DNA from: a bacterium
GTDB taxonomy: Bacteria; Cyanobacteriota; Vampirovibrionia; Gastranaerophilales; Gastranaerophilaceae
NCBI GenBank assembly: GCA_017942035.1
Contig: JAGAVG010000011.1
Coordinates: 20,329-84,328 of the forward strand
Direction: 5' to 3'
Length of the DNA: 64,000 nt
Of the stretch, positions 33,581-41,254 are shown in pieces. How positions within the stretch are numbered: position 1 is the stretch's first letter; the number at the start of each line of letters is the position of its first letter. The notes beneath the pieces are model-generated. The model had not been told where the DNA came from and searched no databases. It saw only the letters and a list, made by a program, of their open reading frames with translations. The translations under genes and the position numbers were made by a program.

Positions 33581-34171
33581 TTATTTGCTTCGTCCAATCC
33601 ATAATGGTGGTTGCGATATTTTTCCCGAAAAATTATCTAAAACCAAGCCAGCTCTTGTTTCTTGAGGTGAATTCAGTGCGGCAAGCACATCTTTTCGTTT
33701 TGCAAGCATACCGGGAGTTAACTGACCCAATACTTCTGCCTCTTTTAGCTGTTCTATCAGGTGAACTCTATTTAATTTTTCAATAGCTTCCATTGTCGGA
33801 ACACTTTTGATTTGTATATGCTCAATCGGCGTTCCGTGTTTAAATCCAAATAGTGCATCCATAACCCGGCTTCTATCGTAAAATCCACCATGTTTGTTCA
33901 CTTCATCCATTCTTGCGAAATTGATACCAAAAGAATTATCTATAGCCTGCTGGGTCGGAACACTCTCGGCTTTTAGCACACGGCCGCCCTTTGCATTCTG
34001 CATTCTTAAAAATTTTCCTGTTTCAGGTTCTGCCTTTGCCGCCATCTTTTGCACTGTTTTGCCCAAAACTTTATGGAAACTAGGCTCTTCTACTAATATT
34101 TTTGATGGTCCTTTAATTGCATATTGTCCAACAACTTTTGTAACTTTTGAAATTGTATTTCCGTCTAACAT
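33581..34171 (-). CDS. Hypothetical protein with SVPTxxAI repeats, 196 aa
   Basis: No family recognised. Basic N-terminal half, then two related segments beginning SVPTQQAIDN and SVPTMEAIEK about 55 residues apart, suggesting an internal duplication. No signal peptide or membrane span. GGAAAGGG lies upstream of the ATG. Transcription is likely from an AGCAAT-type element (site 5), near which a pentanucleotide tandem repeat is found. Confidence 0.6.
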   Translation of the reverse strand: MLDGNTISKVTKVVGQYAIKGPSKILVEEPSFHKVLGKTVQKMAAKAEPETGKFLRMQNAKGGRVLKAESVPTQQAIDNSFGINFARMDEVNKHGGFYDRSRVMDALFGFKHGTPIEHIQIKSVPTMEAIEKLNRVHLIEQLKEAEVLGQLTPGMLAKRKDVLAALNSPQETRAGLVLDNFSGKISQPPLWIGRSK

Positions 34172-34236
34172 AATAACTTTTCCCTTTCCAATTAAATATT
34201 TTTTACATTTTTGAGTAATTCGAATTTCCCTTACAT

Positions 34237-34270
34237 CTTTATAAAAAATAATCAGCCGAAAAGATTGCTA
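34237..34270 (-). promoter_or_regulatory. AGCAATC / TTTTATAAAG promoter-like element (site 5)
   Basis: On the minus strand AGCAATC starts at 34269 and TTTTATAAAG at 34246, again 23 nt apart. Confidence 0.45.
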
Positions 34271-34282
34271 CCGCCCCGCCCC

Positions 34283-34304
34283 ATCCTATCCTATCCTATC
34301 CTAT
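34283..34304. repeat. ATCCT pentanucleotide tandem repeat (4 units)
   Basis: Four ATCCT units plus AT, 12 nt upstream of the site 5 promoter-like element. Copy-number change would alter upstream spacing. Confidence 0.65.
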
Positions 34305-34375
34305 GAGGCATTATATCTGGATTTGAGCCATTTTAAAATCCATTTTTACATTTCTTAATAATCAGAGGTTCGGAG

Positions 34376-34640
34376 GGAAGGAGGGCAGGCCAGTTACGTC
34401 ATTACGAGCGAACGTAGTGAGCGTGGCAATCCAGCTTTTCTACCCTCGCCCCTTGTGGGAGAGGGTGAATTTGTTAGTGAGCAGTATGCGAACTTACAAA
34501 TTCGGGAGAGGGGTTAAAGTTATGAGATGCTGAAACAAGTTCAGCATGACATGAAATACGGAGGTCAATCCGACGTTCAGCATGACATGACTACATTATG
34601 TAAATCCTTAACGTCTTAGTATCCTAGCGTCTTTTATAAA
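34376..34640. repeat. Composite repeat block R2-R4-R3-R5
   Basis: R2 (GTCATTACGAGCGAACG...GGCAATCCAG, 34398-34434), R4 in reverse (34467-34503), R3 in reverse (34524-34552) with a partial second copy (~34575-34592), then R5 (34605-34638). The ~490-nt gap is mostly these elements and holds no gene. Confidence 0.65.
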
Positions 34641-34661
34641 GTTAATCATTACGAGACATAT

Positions 34662-34811
34662 TTACTTCTGAGAAATATTACACAATGCGTAAATCTCAGC
34701 CAATTTACCGTTACTTTTATTTTTAAACTTAATTTCTTTTTTAGTATTCTCAGGGGCGAAATCTTCTTTTTGATAATTTATCAAATATCGCATAAACTCA
34801 GGACTAAACAT
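34662..34811 (-). CDS. Small hypothetical protein, 49 aa
   Basis: An ATG with AAAAGGAG 5 nt upstream opens a 49-residue frame, MFSPEFMRYLINYQKEDFAP onward, Lys-rich and soluble, ending AEIYALCNISQK. No family recognised. It is preceded by a weaker version of the AGCAATT/TTTATA element. The good ribosome site and promoter context make it a credible gene. Confidence 0.5.
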   Translation of the reverse strand: MFSPEFMRYLINYQKEDFAPENTKKEIKFKNKSNGKLAEIYALCNISQK

Positions 34812-34850
34812 ATTTACTCCTTTTACACATATAAAATTAACCTAACACAC

Positions 34851-34888
34851 TACATATATATAAAAACATAAATTTTAAAAATATTGAT
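34851..34888 (-). promoter_or_regulatory. AGCAATT-like / TTTTATATA element (site 4, weaker)
   Basis: On the minus strand ATCAATA starts at 34888 and TTTTATATATATG at 34865, with the same 23-nt offset. Two mismatches to AGCAATT. Confidence 0.35.
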
Positions 34889-34967
34889 AAATTTTAACAA
34901 ATATTTTACATTTATTAATCAAAAAGCAAATTGTTTAAGTTATAATATCGGAAGAATTGGAGAGAAT

Positions 34968-35636
34968 ATGCGTCAATCATCAATAATAGATATAATTTCA
35001 CCGGTAATGATAGGACCTTCGAGTTCGCACACAGCCGGAGCTGTCCGTTTAGGACTTTTAGCAAGCCATGTATACAATTCACCGATAAAAAAAATAACTT
35101 TCAAATTATACAACTCCTACGCTTTAACAGGCAAAGGACACGGAACAGACAAAGGGCTTTTGGCCGGAGTTTTAGGGCTTAGCGTCGATGATACCAGAAT
35201 AAAAAACATATTTAACTCTGAAATCGCGAAAAATATCGACTACAAATTTGAGTTTTTGGAAGATTTCAACCGGCATCCGAACGCTGTCGATTTCATTTTT
35301 GAAGGTGATTTGAATATGGAGATTTCCGGAGAATCCATAGGCGCTGGAGAAGTTGTAATCCGAAAAATAAACGAGTTCAGCGTAAAATTCACAGGAAAAC
35401 TCAACACGCTCCTGCTTGTTTACAAAGACGCCCCCGGAATGATTTCAAGGGTTTCAACATTAATACAAAACGAAAACATTAATATCGCATCCCTTCACTG
35501 CGACAGATACGCAAAAGGCAGAGAAGCCTCAATGTGTATATGTTTGGACGGCGAATTAAATGAAGATATAATAAAAAAATGTGAAACATTCAACGATGTT
35601 TATATAGTCAGATACATAAAAAAACTGGAAAGTTAA
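34968..35636 (+). CDS. sdaAB: L-serine dehydratase, beta subunit
   Basis: Regulatory half of the iron-sulfur L-serine deaminase (serine to pyruvate + ammonia). SSIIDIISPVMIGPSSSHTAGAVR is the family start; the C-terminal ~70 residues are an ACT domain (LLLVYKDAPGMISRVSTLIQ). The ATG with GGAG upstream is used because the 28 preceding in-frame codons have no family match. TATAAT lies 22 nt upstream. The catalytic subunit follows after 4 nt. Confidence 0.93.
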   Translation: MRQSSIIDIISPVMIGPSSSHTAGAVRLGLLASHVYNSPIKKITFKLYNSYALTGKGHGTDKGLLAGVLGLSVDDTRIKNIFNSEIAKNIDYKFEFLEDFNRHPNAVDFIFEGDLNMEISGESIGAGEVVIRKINEFSVKFTGKLNTLLLVYKDAPGMISRVSTLIQNENINIASLHCDRYAKGREASMCICLDGELNEDIIKKCETFNDVYIVRYIKKLES

Positions 35637-35640
35637 AACA

Positions 35641-36525
35641 ATGAAATCAACAACAATAAGTACATTTTCAGAACTCTTAGATGTTTGCACATCAGAAAAC
35701 AAAAAAATATATGAAATTGTGCAGGCAAACGAAACTGCATTGCACGAAATTTCAGAAGAAGAATTAAAAAGGATGGTGAAACATACGCTTGATGCAATGA
35801 AAGATGCCATCAATACCGGCTTAAAATCCAAAGAAATGTCAATGAGCGGACTCTGCGGGGATGACTGCTTTAGGTTGCAAAAACGATTTGAGAAAAAACC
35901 TGCGCTTTTTGGGAATTTATACGAAAAAATCACAACTTACGCACTTGCAACAATTGAAGAAAACTTAAGAATGGGTAAAATTGCGGCCTGCCCGACTGCC
36001 GGCTCATGCGCAATTGTTCCATCCGTTATCGTTGCGACAAGCGAACAATTAAACGTCAGCGAAAATGACCAGATTAATGCACTCATAACAGCCGGAGAAA
36101 TCGGCAGAATTATATCAAATAAAGTTGCACTGGCAGGTGCTGTAGCAGGCTGTCAGGCTGAATGCGGGGTTGCCTCAGCAATGGCCGCAGGGGCTTTATG
36201 TCAAATTTTAGGCGGAACCCCTGAACAAATATTAAATGCCGTCGCTCTCGCTATGAAAAATCTGTTAGGGCTTACCTGCGATCCGGTTTGCGGACTTGTT
36301 GAAATCCCTTGCGTTAAAAGAAACCCTTTTCTTGCAATCCACGCCGTCACAGCGGCTGAACTTGCGATATCCGATATAAAAACTAAAATTCCGCTTGATG
36401 AAGTTATTGATACCCTCGAACAAACCGGAAAATTAATGTCTCCGATGCTTAAAGAAAGTTCTCAGGCCGGACTCGCTAAAACTAAAACGGCAATCCAGCT
36501 TGAAAAAAAATTACTCAATAACTAA
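35641..36525 (+). CDS. sdaAA: L-serine dehydratase, alpha subunit
   Basis: Catalytic half with an oxygen-sensitive [4Fe-4S] cluster. Conserved segments: MSGLCGDDCFRLQK, KIAACPTAGSCAIVPSV, GCQAECGVASAMAAGA and LTCDPVCGLVEIPCVKRN, which supply the cluster Cys. 294 residues is normal. Two-gene arrangement beta-alpha as in Bacillus. In a gut anaerobe it would supply pyruvate from serine. Confidence 0.95.
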   Translation: MKSTTISTFSELLDVCTSENKKIYEIVQANETALHEISEEELKRMVKHTLDAMKDAINTGLKSKEMSMSGLCGDDCFRLQKRFEKKPALFGNLYEKITTYALATIEENLRMGKIAACPTAGSCAIVPSVIVATSEQLNVSENDQINALITAGEIGRIISNKVALAGAVAGCQAECGVASAMAAGALCQILGGTPEQILNAVALAMKNLLGLTCDPVCGLVEIPCVKRNPFLAIHAVTAAELAISDIKTKIPLDEVIDTLEQTGKLMSPMLKESSQAGLAKTKTAIQLEKKLLNN

Positions 36526-36526
36526 A

Positions 36527-36656
36527 AAAAAGCTAACCTTTCGGCTAGCTTTGGAATGTAAAACTTTTAAATCTTAATCATTCCTCGTAATAGTGTGAAG
36601 TGTAGTGTGTGCATAAATTCAGTTTTGATTCCTCGATTTATGCTTTCCTCGTGTTT
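36527..36656 (-). ncRNA. Candidate ~130-nt small RNA with three CGAGGAA motifs
   Basis: A minus-strand unit between sdaAA and surE begins at an AGCAATT-type promoter and ends at AAAGCTAGCC-GAAA-GGTTAGCTTT followed by five more T, a strong terminator in this orientation only. No convincing frame is inside. The transcript has CGAGGAA three times; one sits in the loop of a perfect 8-bp hairpin (GCATAAAT...ATTTATGC). Repeated GGA in loops is reminiscent of CsrA/RsmA-binding RNAs, but this is only a resemblance. Confidence 0.5.
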
Positions 36657-36692
36657 ACATGTATATAAAAAATATTTTTTATATATAATTGC
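36657..36692 (-). promoter_or_regulatory. AGCAATT / TTTTATATA promoter-like element (site 3)
   Basis: On the minus strand AGCAATT starts at 36692 and TTTTATATACATG at 36669. GTAACAAA begins exactly 31 nt upstream of AGCAATT, as at site 1. Confidence 0.5.
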
Positions 36693-36813
36693 TATATTTT
36701 TGATTTATTTTAGATATTTGTTACAAAACTTCATAAAGAACAATTGAAAAATTCACTAAAAAAGGGAATAAATGTATTATAGAAAAGAGAATAATTTATT
36801 ATAAAGGAGAGAT

Positions 36814-37605
36814 ATGAAGATATTAATTTCTAATGATGATGGAATAGCTGCAAATGGTATCAGAGTATTGACAGAAGCTTTATCGAAATGCCACGATGTT
36901 TATGTGGTTGCACCGGACAGGGAAAGAAGCGCAGCTGGACATTCCCTAACATTGCATACCCCACTGAGAGTGGAAGAACTGGAGCCGATAAACGGAGCAC
37001 GAAGAACCTGGGTAACAACAGGAACCCCGGGGGATTGCGTAAAAATAGCGATTAATGCGATACTTTCACCGGAAGAATTACCGGACATTGTAATTTCGGG
37101 GATTAACCATGGCCCAAATCTCGGCTCTGATATTTTGTATTCAGGAACAGTAAGCTGTGCAATGGAAGGCGCTATGCTTGGATATCCGGCAATCGCAGTT
37201 TCTCTTGCAAGCATGCAGTGTGAATATGAAAGTTTTAAATACAGCGCGAATTTTATAAATGAGTTGCTGAAGAAAGTTGAAAAAATAAATTTTCCTAAAA
37301 ACAGCTTGTTGAATGTTAATATACCGGCACTGGATTCAGAAGATATTGCGGGAATTGCAATAACAGAACTCGGCGGAAAAATGTTTACAAACGAATACGA
37401 AAAGAGAACAGACCCGCGAGGAAAAGTATACTACTGGATGGCCGGCGAGCTTGCAACAGAACCGGAAGACGCAAACACTGATATAGCGGCCGTTCGCAAC
37501 AACAAAATCTCAATCACACCGGTAACTTATGAAATGACAAAAGAAGATATTATGCAATATCTTTCCGATAAATTGTGTGCCGGCGAAAAATGTGATTGGC
37601 TATAA
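36814..37605 (+). CDS. surE: 5'/3'-nucleotidase SurE
   Basis: Metal-dependent nucleoside monophosphate phosphatase. KILISNDDGIAANGIRVL holds the Asp-Asp metal site, followed by VVAPDRERSAAGHSLT, TGTPGDCVKIA and VISGINHGPNLGSDILYSGT. 263 residues is typical. AAAGGAGAG is the ribosome site, with TTATTATAAAGG just before it as a possible -10. Confidence 0.95.
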   Translation: MKILISNDDGIAANGIRVLTEALSKCHDVYVVAPDRERSAAGHSLTLHTPLRVEELEPINGARRTWVTTGTPGDCVKIAINAILSPEELPDIVISGINHGPNLGSDILYSGTVSCAMEGAMLGYPAIAVSLASMQCEYESFKYSANFINELLKKVEKINFPKNSLLNVNIPALDSEDIAGIAITELGGKMFTNEYEKRTDPRGKVYYWMAGELATEPEDANTDIAAVRNNKISITPVTYEMTKEDIMQYLSDKLCAGEKCDWL

Positions 37606-37815
37606 AGTTCCGTCATTGCGAGGAGCGCAATTTACCCTCTCTCTTGGTGAGAGCGAAATTGCGTACGGACGGAGCAAAGCAAGTCCGGATAGCGGAACAG
37701 CGAGGGCGGATAAGTCCGCAAGGACTAAAAGCCCGAGACTGTGGAGCGTGGAGCAATTTCAAGACAGGGCAGAATTTGTTAGTGAGCATAATGCGAACTT
37801 ACAAATTCGGGAGAG
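37606..37815. repeat. Composite repeat block R2-R4
   Basis: Partial R2 (GTCATTGCGAGGAGCGCAA), a CCCTCTCTCTTGGTGAGAG segment, GC-rich filler, and R4 (GAATTTGT...ACAAATTC, 37772-37808) flanked by GGGAGAGGG. No gene. Confidence 0.6.
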
Positions 37816-37823
37816 GGTGTACA

Positions 37824-37852
37824 TAAAAAAAGCCCGTCAAGGATTTGACGGG
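37824..37852 (-). terminator. Terminator of right prepilin-S74 gene
   Basis: On the minus strand CCCGTCAA-ATCC-TTGACGGG, perfect 8-bp stem, then a run of T. A second hairpin (GATAGTTCG...CGAACTATC) lies between it and the stop. Confidence 0.8.
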
Positions 37853-37905
37853 AAATTAAATGCGAGGATAGTTCGCTTTTCACGAACTATCACTATAGAT
37901 TTCTT

Positions 37906-40308
37906 TTATTTAATCCGCTTTTCAAGGGCATTTAAACGCGCTTCAAGGGCTTTGTTTTGGGCTTTCAATTGTTTGTTCTCGGCCCTCAAGGTGTTCATGT
38001 CATTCTGAACTTGTTTCAGAATCTCTTTATCGCAACGGTTCTGACCCCTCACCCTAGCCCTCTCCCACAAGGGGCGAGGGGACAATGTGTCTTCTTCAAC
38101 AATAATCTGACCTTCACTTTGCAAAATCTGTTCTATTCTATCTATTCTTGCGGCAAGTTCTTTTATTGAATTCAGCATTGCGTAAAACATTTCATCCCAG
38201 CGGATTTTCAAGTAGCCGTCGGTGCCTTTTATGACCGCTTTCGGGAAAACTTTTTGCAAATCCTGCGCGATTACTCCAACATGAGCTTTTTTATCCGGAT
38301 CTTTTTTGAAGGTGAAATTATAAACTTTCAATTGACGAATTTTTGCCAAACCTTCTGTATTTTCGCTTGTTATATTTTTCAAACGTTTGTCAGAAGTATA
38401 CGCGGCAGTGCTTGCAGCCTGCAACTGACCCGGTATTTTCACCACACTGGAGGATGTTCCGATATATACAATTGTAGCCCCATTACTAGCCTCTGAAGTC
38501 CCAGATGCAGGCCCAGAAAATGCACCAATACAAGTTTTGTTACTGCCCGTTACATGATAGCAAGCCTGATGTCCAAGCGCGGTATTGTTAAAGCCAGCAG
38601 ATTTTTCCAATGCTTGTGAACCAAGAGCTGTGTTTGCAGAGCCAGTAGCATTTGAATATAATGAATTAATCCCCAGTGCCGTGTTATGCTGTCCGGTAGT
38701 ATTTGAATACAATGCACTCATCCCAATTGCGGTATTAACTTGACCGGTAGTGTTTACAAATAATGCTCCATTTCCAACCGCAGTATTACCACTGCCTGTA
38801 GTATTTGCATTTAATGCACTATTCCCGACCGCGGTATTAGTATTCCCTGTAATATTTAAACTTAATGCATGATAACCGAAGGCCGTATTATAATTAGCCG
38901 TAGTATTTGAGAATAGTGCACCATGCCCCATCGCAGTATTATAGTTACCACTCGTATTATTATGTAAAGCCCCATAGCCAAAGGCGTTATTATAGATTCC
39001 GTAGGTATTTGCATTCAATGCATAAACTCCAAATGCATTGTTATAATCTCCGCTTGTATTTTTCCACAATGCATTATATCCCAAGGCCGTATTATAATTA
39101 CCAGTAGTGTTTGCATATAATGCTTCACCTCCAACTGCTGTGTTACTACTGCCTGTAGTATTTGAATTTAATGCAAGATAACCGGTAGCAGTATTATCAT
39201 GACCTGTTGTATTAGAGGCTAATACATTAGCTCCTGTGACTGTATTATGATAACCAGTAGTATTTGAAGTTAATGCACGATGCCCTATTGCTGTATTATC
39301 CCAACCTGTAGTATTTGAATATAATGCCGAAACTCCCATAGCTGTATTATAAGATCCAGTAGTATTAGCCTGCAATGCATAAGTTCCTACGCCTGTATTA
39401 GAATCAGCAGTTGTATTATTGTTCAACACTCCGTGTCCTATAGCTATATTCATGCCTCCCGTAGTATTTTTGTTTAATGCCTTTTCTCCTATGGCTATAT
39501 TACTACTACCGGTAGTGTTGTATTGCAATGCAACATATCCAATGCCAACATTGCTGTTTCCTTCAGTATTTACAGATAACGCACTTTCACCCATTGCAAC
39601 ATTTTTGCTTCCGGTAGTGTTACTGTATAATACCCAATTACCAACAGCATTATTTGCGCTACCGGTAGTATTTGAATACAATACATGATTTCCTAAAGCT
39701 GTATTGTTATGTCCTGTGGTATTTGAGTATAATGTCATTGTGCCTAAAGCGGTGTTATAACCAGCTCCGGCATTTGATTTTAGCGATTGGTATCCTATAG
39801 CTATACTGTCAGCACCGGGTTTTACATCTGTACCTATACCTATTGAATTACTACCCAGTGCGCCGGTGTTTTCTGCATCATCCGGAAGGCTTCCTAGCAA
39901 AAGTGCATTTGGTGTTACTCTCAAGGCGCCGGTTGTTGCGCTATTATTCTGGAACATAATATGGTTCACTGCTCTATCGCCAGTGTTTATCAGCAAACGA
40001 CCAGAGGAACCTTCCGGACGCTGAGGACGTCCAATCATTGCCATTTGGTTTGCGTTGCCGATACCGTATCTTATATCGCTCGTACCCTCAACCCATTTCC
40101 AAGGGCTTGACATATCAACTTTGCTTTTCCTTGTCATTACAGGCGCAAACGCGGCCATAACAATCGAAAGGATCAGCATTACGACCATCATTTCAGCTAA
40201 AGTAAAACCGGAAAACGAAGAATTCTTTAATAGGGCTAAACCCTTATTAGGCTTAGATTGCCCCCCCCCCGCACGGGCAAATTCAATAATATCAATACTT
40301 TCAGCCAT
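37906..40308 (-). CDS. Prepilin/beta-repeat/S74 fibre protein, right copy (in frame, ON)
   Basis: 800 residues. Leader MAESIDIIEFARAGGG... then prepilin site SFSG^FTLAEMMVVMLILSIV and a hydrophobic helix. About 22 tandem 17-residue units follow (N-T-A-x-G-x-x-x-L-x-x-N-T-T-G-x-x), like YadA/Hep_Hag head repeats. The C-terminal S74 chaperone starts at TSDKRLKNI (Ser639) with HVGVIAQDLQKVFP, and ends in a coiled coil. S74 domains trimerise fibres and self-cleave before the Ser. The G10 run near the start is in frame here. An insertion around residues 727-765 contains LSPRPLWERARVRG (742-755), a translated dispersed repeat absent from the left copy. GAGG ribosome site. Location outside the cell is inferred. 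Confidence 0.88.
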   Translation of the reverse strand: MAESIDIIEFARAGGGQSKPNKGLALLKNSSFSGFTLAEMMVVMLILSIVMAAFAPVMTRKSKVDMSSPWKWVEGTSDIRYGIGNANQMAMIGRPQRPEGSSGRLLINTGDRAVNHIMFQNNSATTGALRVTPNALLLGSLPDDAENTGALGSNSIGIGTDVKPGADSIAIGYQSLKSNAGAGYNTALGTMTLYSNTTGHNNTALGNHVLYSNTTGSANNAVGNWVLYSNTTGSKNVAMGESALSVNTEGNSNVGIGYVALQYNTTGSSNIAIGEKALNKNTTGGMNIAIGHGVLNNNTTADSNTGVGTYALQANTTGSYNTAMGVSALYSNTTGWDNTAIGHRALTSNTTGYHNTVTGANVLASNTTGHDNTATGYLALNSNTTGSSNTAVGGEALYANTTGNYNTALGYNALWKNTSGDYNNAFGVYALNANTYGIYNNAFGYGALHNNTSGNYNTAMGHGALFSNTTANYNTAFGYHALSLNITGNTNTAVGNSALNANTTGSGNTAVGNGALFVNTTGQVNTAIGMSALYSNTTGQHNTALGINSLYSNATGSANTALGSQALEKSAGFNNTALGHQACYHVTGSNKTCIGAFSGPASGTSEASNGATIVYIGTSSSVVKIPGQLQAASTAAYTSDKRLKNITSENTEGLAKIRQLKVYNFTFKKDPDKKAHVGVIAQDLQKVFPKAVIKGTDGYLKIRWDEMFYAMLNSIKELAARIDRIEQILQSEGQIIVEEDTLSPRPLWERARVRGQNRCDKEILKQVQNDMNTLRAENKQLKAQNKALEARLNALEKRIK
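37998..38084. repeat. Dispersed repeat inserted in coding sequence
   Basis: R3 (TGTCATTCTGAACTTG, then TTTCAGAATCTC) followed by the CCCTCACCCTAGCCCTCTCC / CACAAGGGGCGAGGGG element, read in frame by the right prepilin-S74 gene. The left paralogue has only the R3-like beginning. Confidence 0.65.
40261..40270 (-). repeat. Poly-G tract (10) in right prepilin-S74 gene
   Basis: Ten G on the coding strand after ATG + 38 nt, keeping the ATG in frame with the prepilin segment. Confidence 0.85.
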
Positions 40309-40342
40309 ATCTATTTTCCTCTTTTTTTAAAACTATATTCTT

Positions 40343-40370
40343 ATTATACCAATTTTTTGAACTTTTTCAA
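40343..40370 (-). promoter_or_regulatory. Sigma70 promoter of right prepilin-S74 gene
   Basis: TTGAAA-N16-TATAAT with TGG before the -10. Confidence 0.65.
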
Positions 40371-40413
40371 CATATTTTTATAGATTTGTATAATAAAATT
40401 TAATAAAATTTTT

Positions 40414-40512
40414 GGTAGACTAAAGTCTACCCTACTTTTTAGCAATTTGGAGATCAGGTCTTCTATTTTGACCCCTCACCCTATACTCCACAAGGAGAGA
40501 GGGCGGAGGGGC
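40414..40512. repeat. R1 copy and CCCTCACCC/GAGAGGGCGGAGGGG element
   Basis: R1 in minus orientation at 40414-40435, identical in sequence and context to the copy upstream of the left paralogue, then a CCCCTCACCCTATACTCC / AAGGAGAGAGGG palindromic piece. The ~320-nt gap holds no gene. Confidence 0.6.
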
Positions 40513-40630
40513 TATAATTTGCATTTTATAAACTCATGTTACAAATCTTCAAGAATACGCATTAAAATAGCAAAAAATTTTTTCAGCAGGTTTAAATTGA
40601 CTAAGGAAAACAAAATAGGAGATTATTATA

Positions 40631-41254
40631 ATGCAAGTAATGCAAGTATCTAACAGAAATTCATATCCGATGAATACATACAACACAAATCCGCATTTTA
40701 CCGCGCTAAAAAGTGTGAAGGCAAAGGGATTCTACGAAAAATTTCCTGAGCAGGCTAAAGAACTGGTGGATGCTTTTAAAAAAAATCCTGATGCTATACA
40801 TTTTTGTGAAAAATATGATGTTGATCTTGTTTTTCATTCTCAAAAATACATGAATGGCGGCGCTGAAAGCTCAATACATGTACTTTTTGATGATATTTCA
40901 AGAGGCAAATTTAAAAAGTTTATTGATGCGATAAACGGAAAAAGAGAAGATGTACATCTTACCTCTTGGTCAAGTCAGAGATATGATTTAGAGGAAAGTG
41001 TAGCCGAAACTACTTATGAGCTAAAAGAAATGATATTACCTGAAGGATTCGGCAGTACAAGAAACGGTATGTTATCTCGGTATTTACAATCTGCAAATGA
41101 GAAAATTCAAGAAAAATTAATTAAAAAAAATGAAAAGCTTCTTGAAAAAAAGGCCAAATTAAATGCTGACATATTGGCACAACACAGACTAGACAGGAAC
41201 AAGGAAGATCTTGATGATTCTATCAGAGATTTAATCAATCAAGTTAATGATTAA
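40631..41254 (+). CDS. Hypothetical protein with C-terminal coiled coil, 207 aa
   Basis: No family recognised. The N-terminal ~30 residues are Asn/Ser/Tyr-rich and end in NPHFTALKSVKAKGFYEKFP. The body is mixed alpha/beta, and the last ~55 residues are a Lys/Glu-rich coiled coil. No signal peptide. AGGAG 10 nt before the ATG, and a TAGCAAAAAA box ~60 nt upstream. The last 11 nt overlap the convergent nagZ gene. Confidence 0.6.
   Translation: MQVMQVSNRNSYPMNTYNTNPHFTALKSVKAKGFYEKFPEQAKELVDAFKKNPDAIHFCEKYDVDLVFHSQKYMNGGAESSIHVLFDDISRGKFKKFIDAINGKREDVHLTSWSSQRYDLEESVAETTYELKEMILPEGFGSTRNGMLSRYLQSANEKIQEKLIKKNEKLLEKKAKLNADILAQHRLDRNKEDLDDSIRDLINQVND

Noticed and set aside
36611..36643. Leader peptide MHTLHFTLLRGMIKI as a real gene
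   Set aside because: The nearest GAGGA is too far from the ATG and the frame is inside the candidate sRNA; not enough support.
37577..38008. 143-residue frame across the repeat block
   Set aside because: It overlaps surE and the fibre gene terminator, and is made of repeat sequence.
38500..39800. CRISPR-like array from regularly spaced ~51-bp repeats
   Set aside because: The repeats are imperfect, contiguous and in frame, encoding 17-residue protein units; there are no spacers or cas genes.
25292..40308. Prophage inferred from S74 tail-spike domains
   Set aside because: No capsid, terminase, portal, integrase or lysis genes; the proteins have prepilin signals and sit among housekeeping genes.
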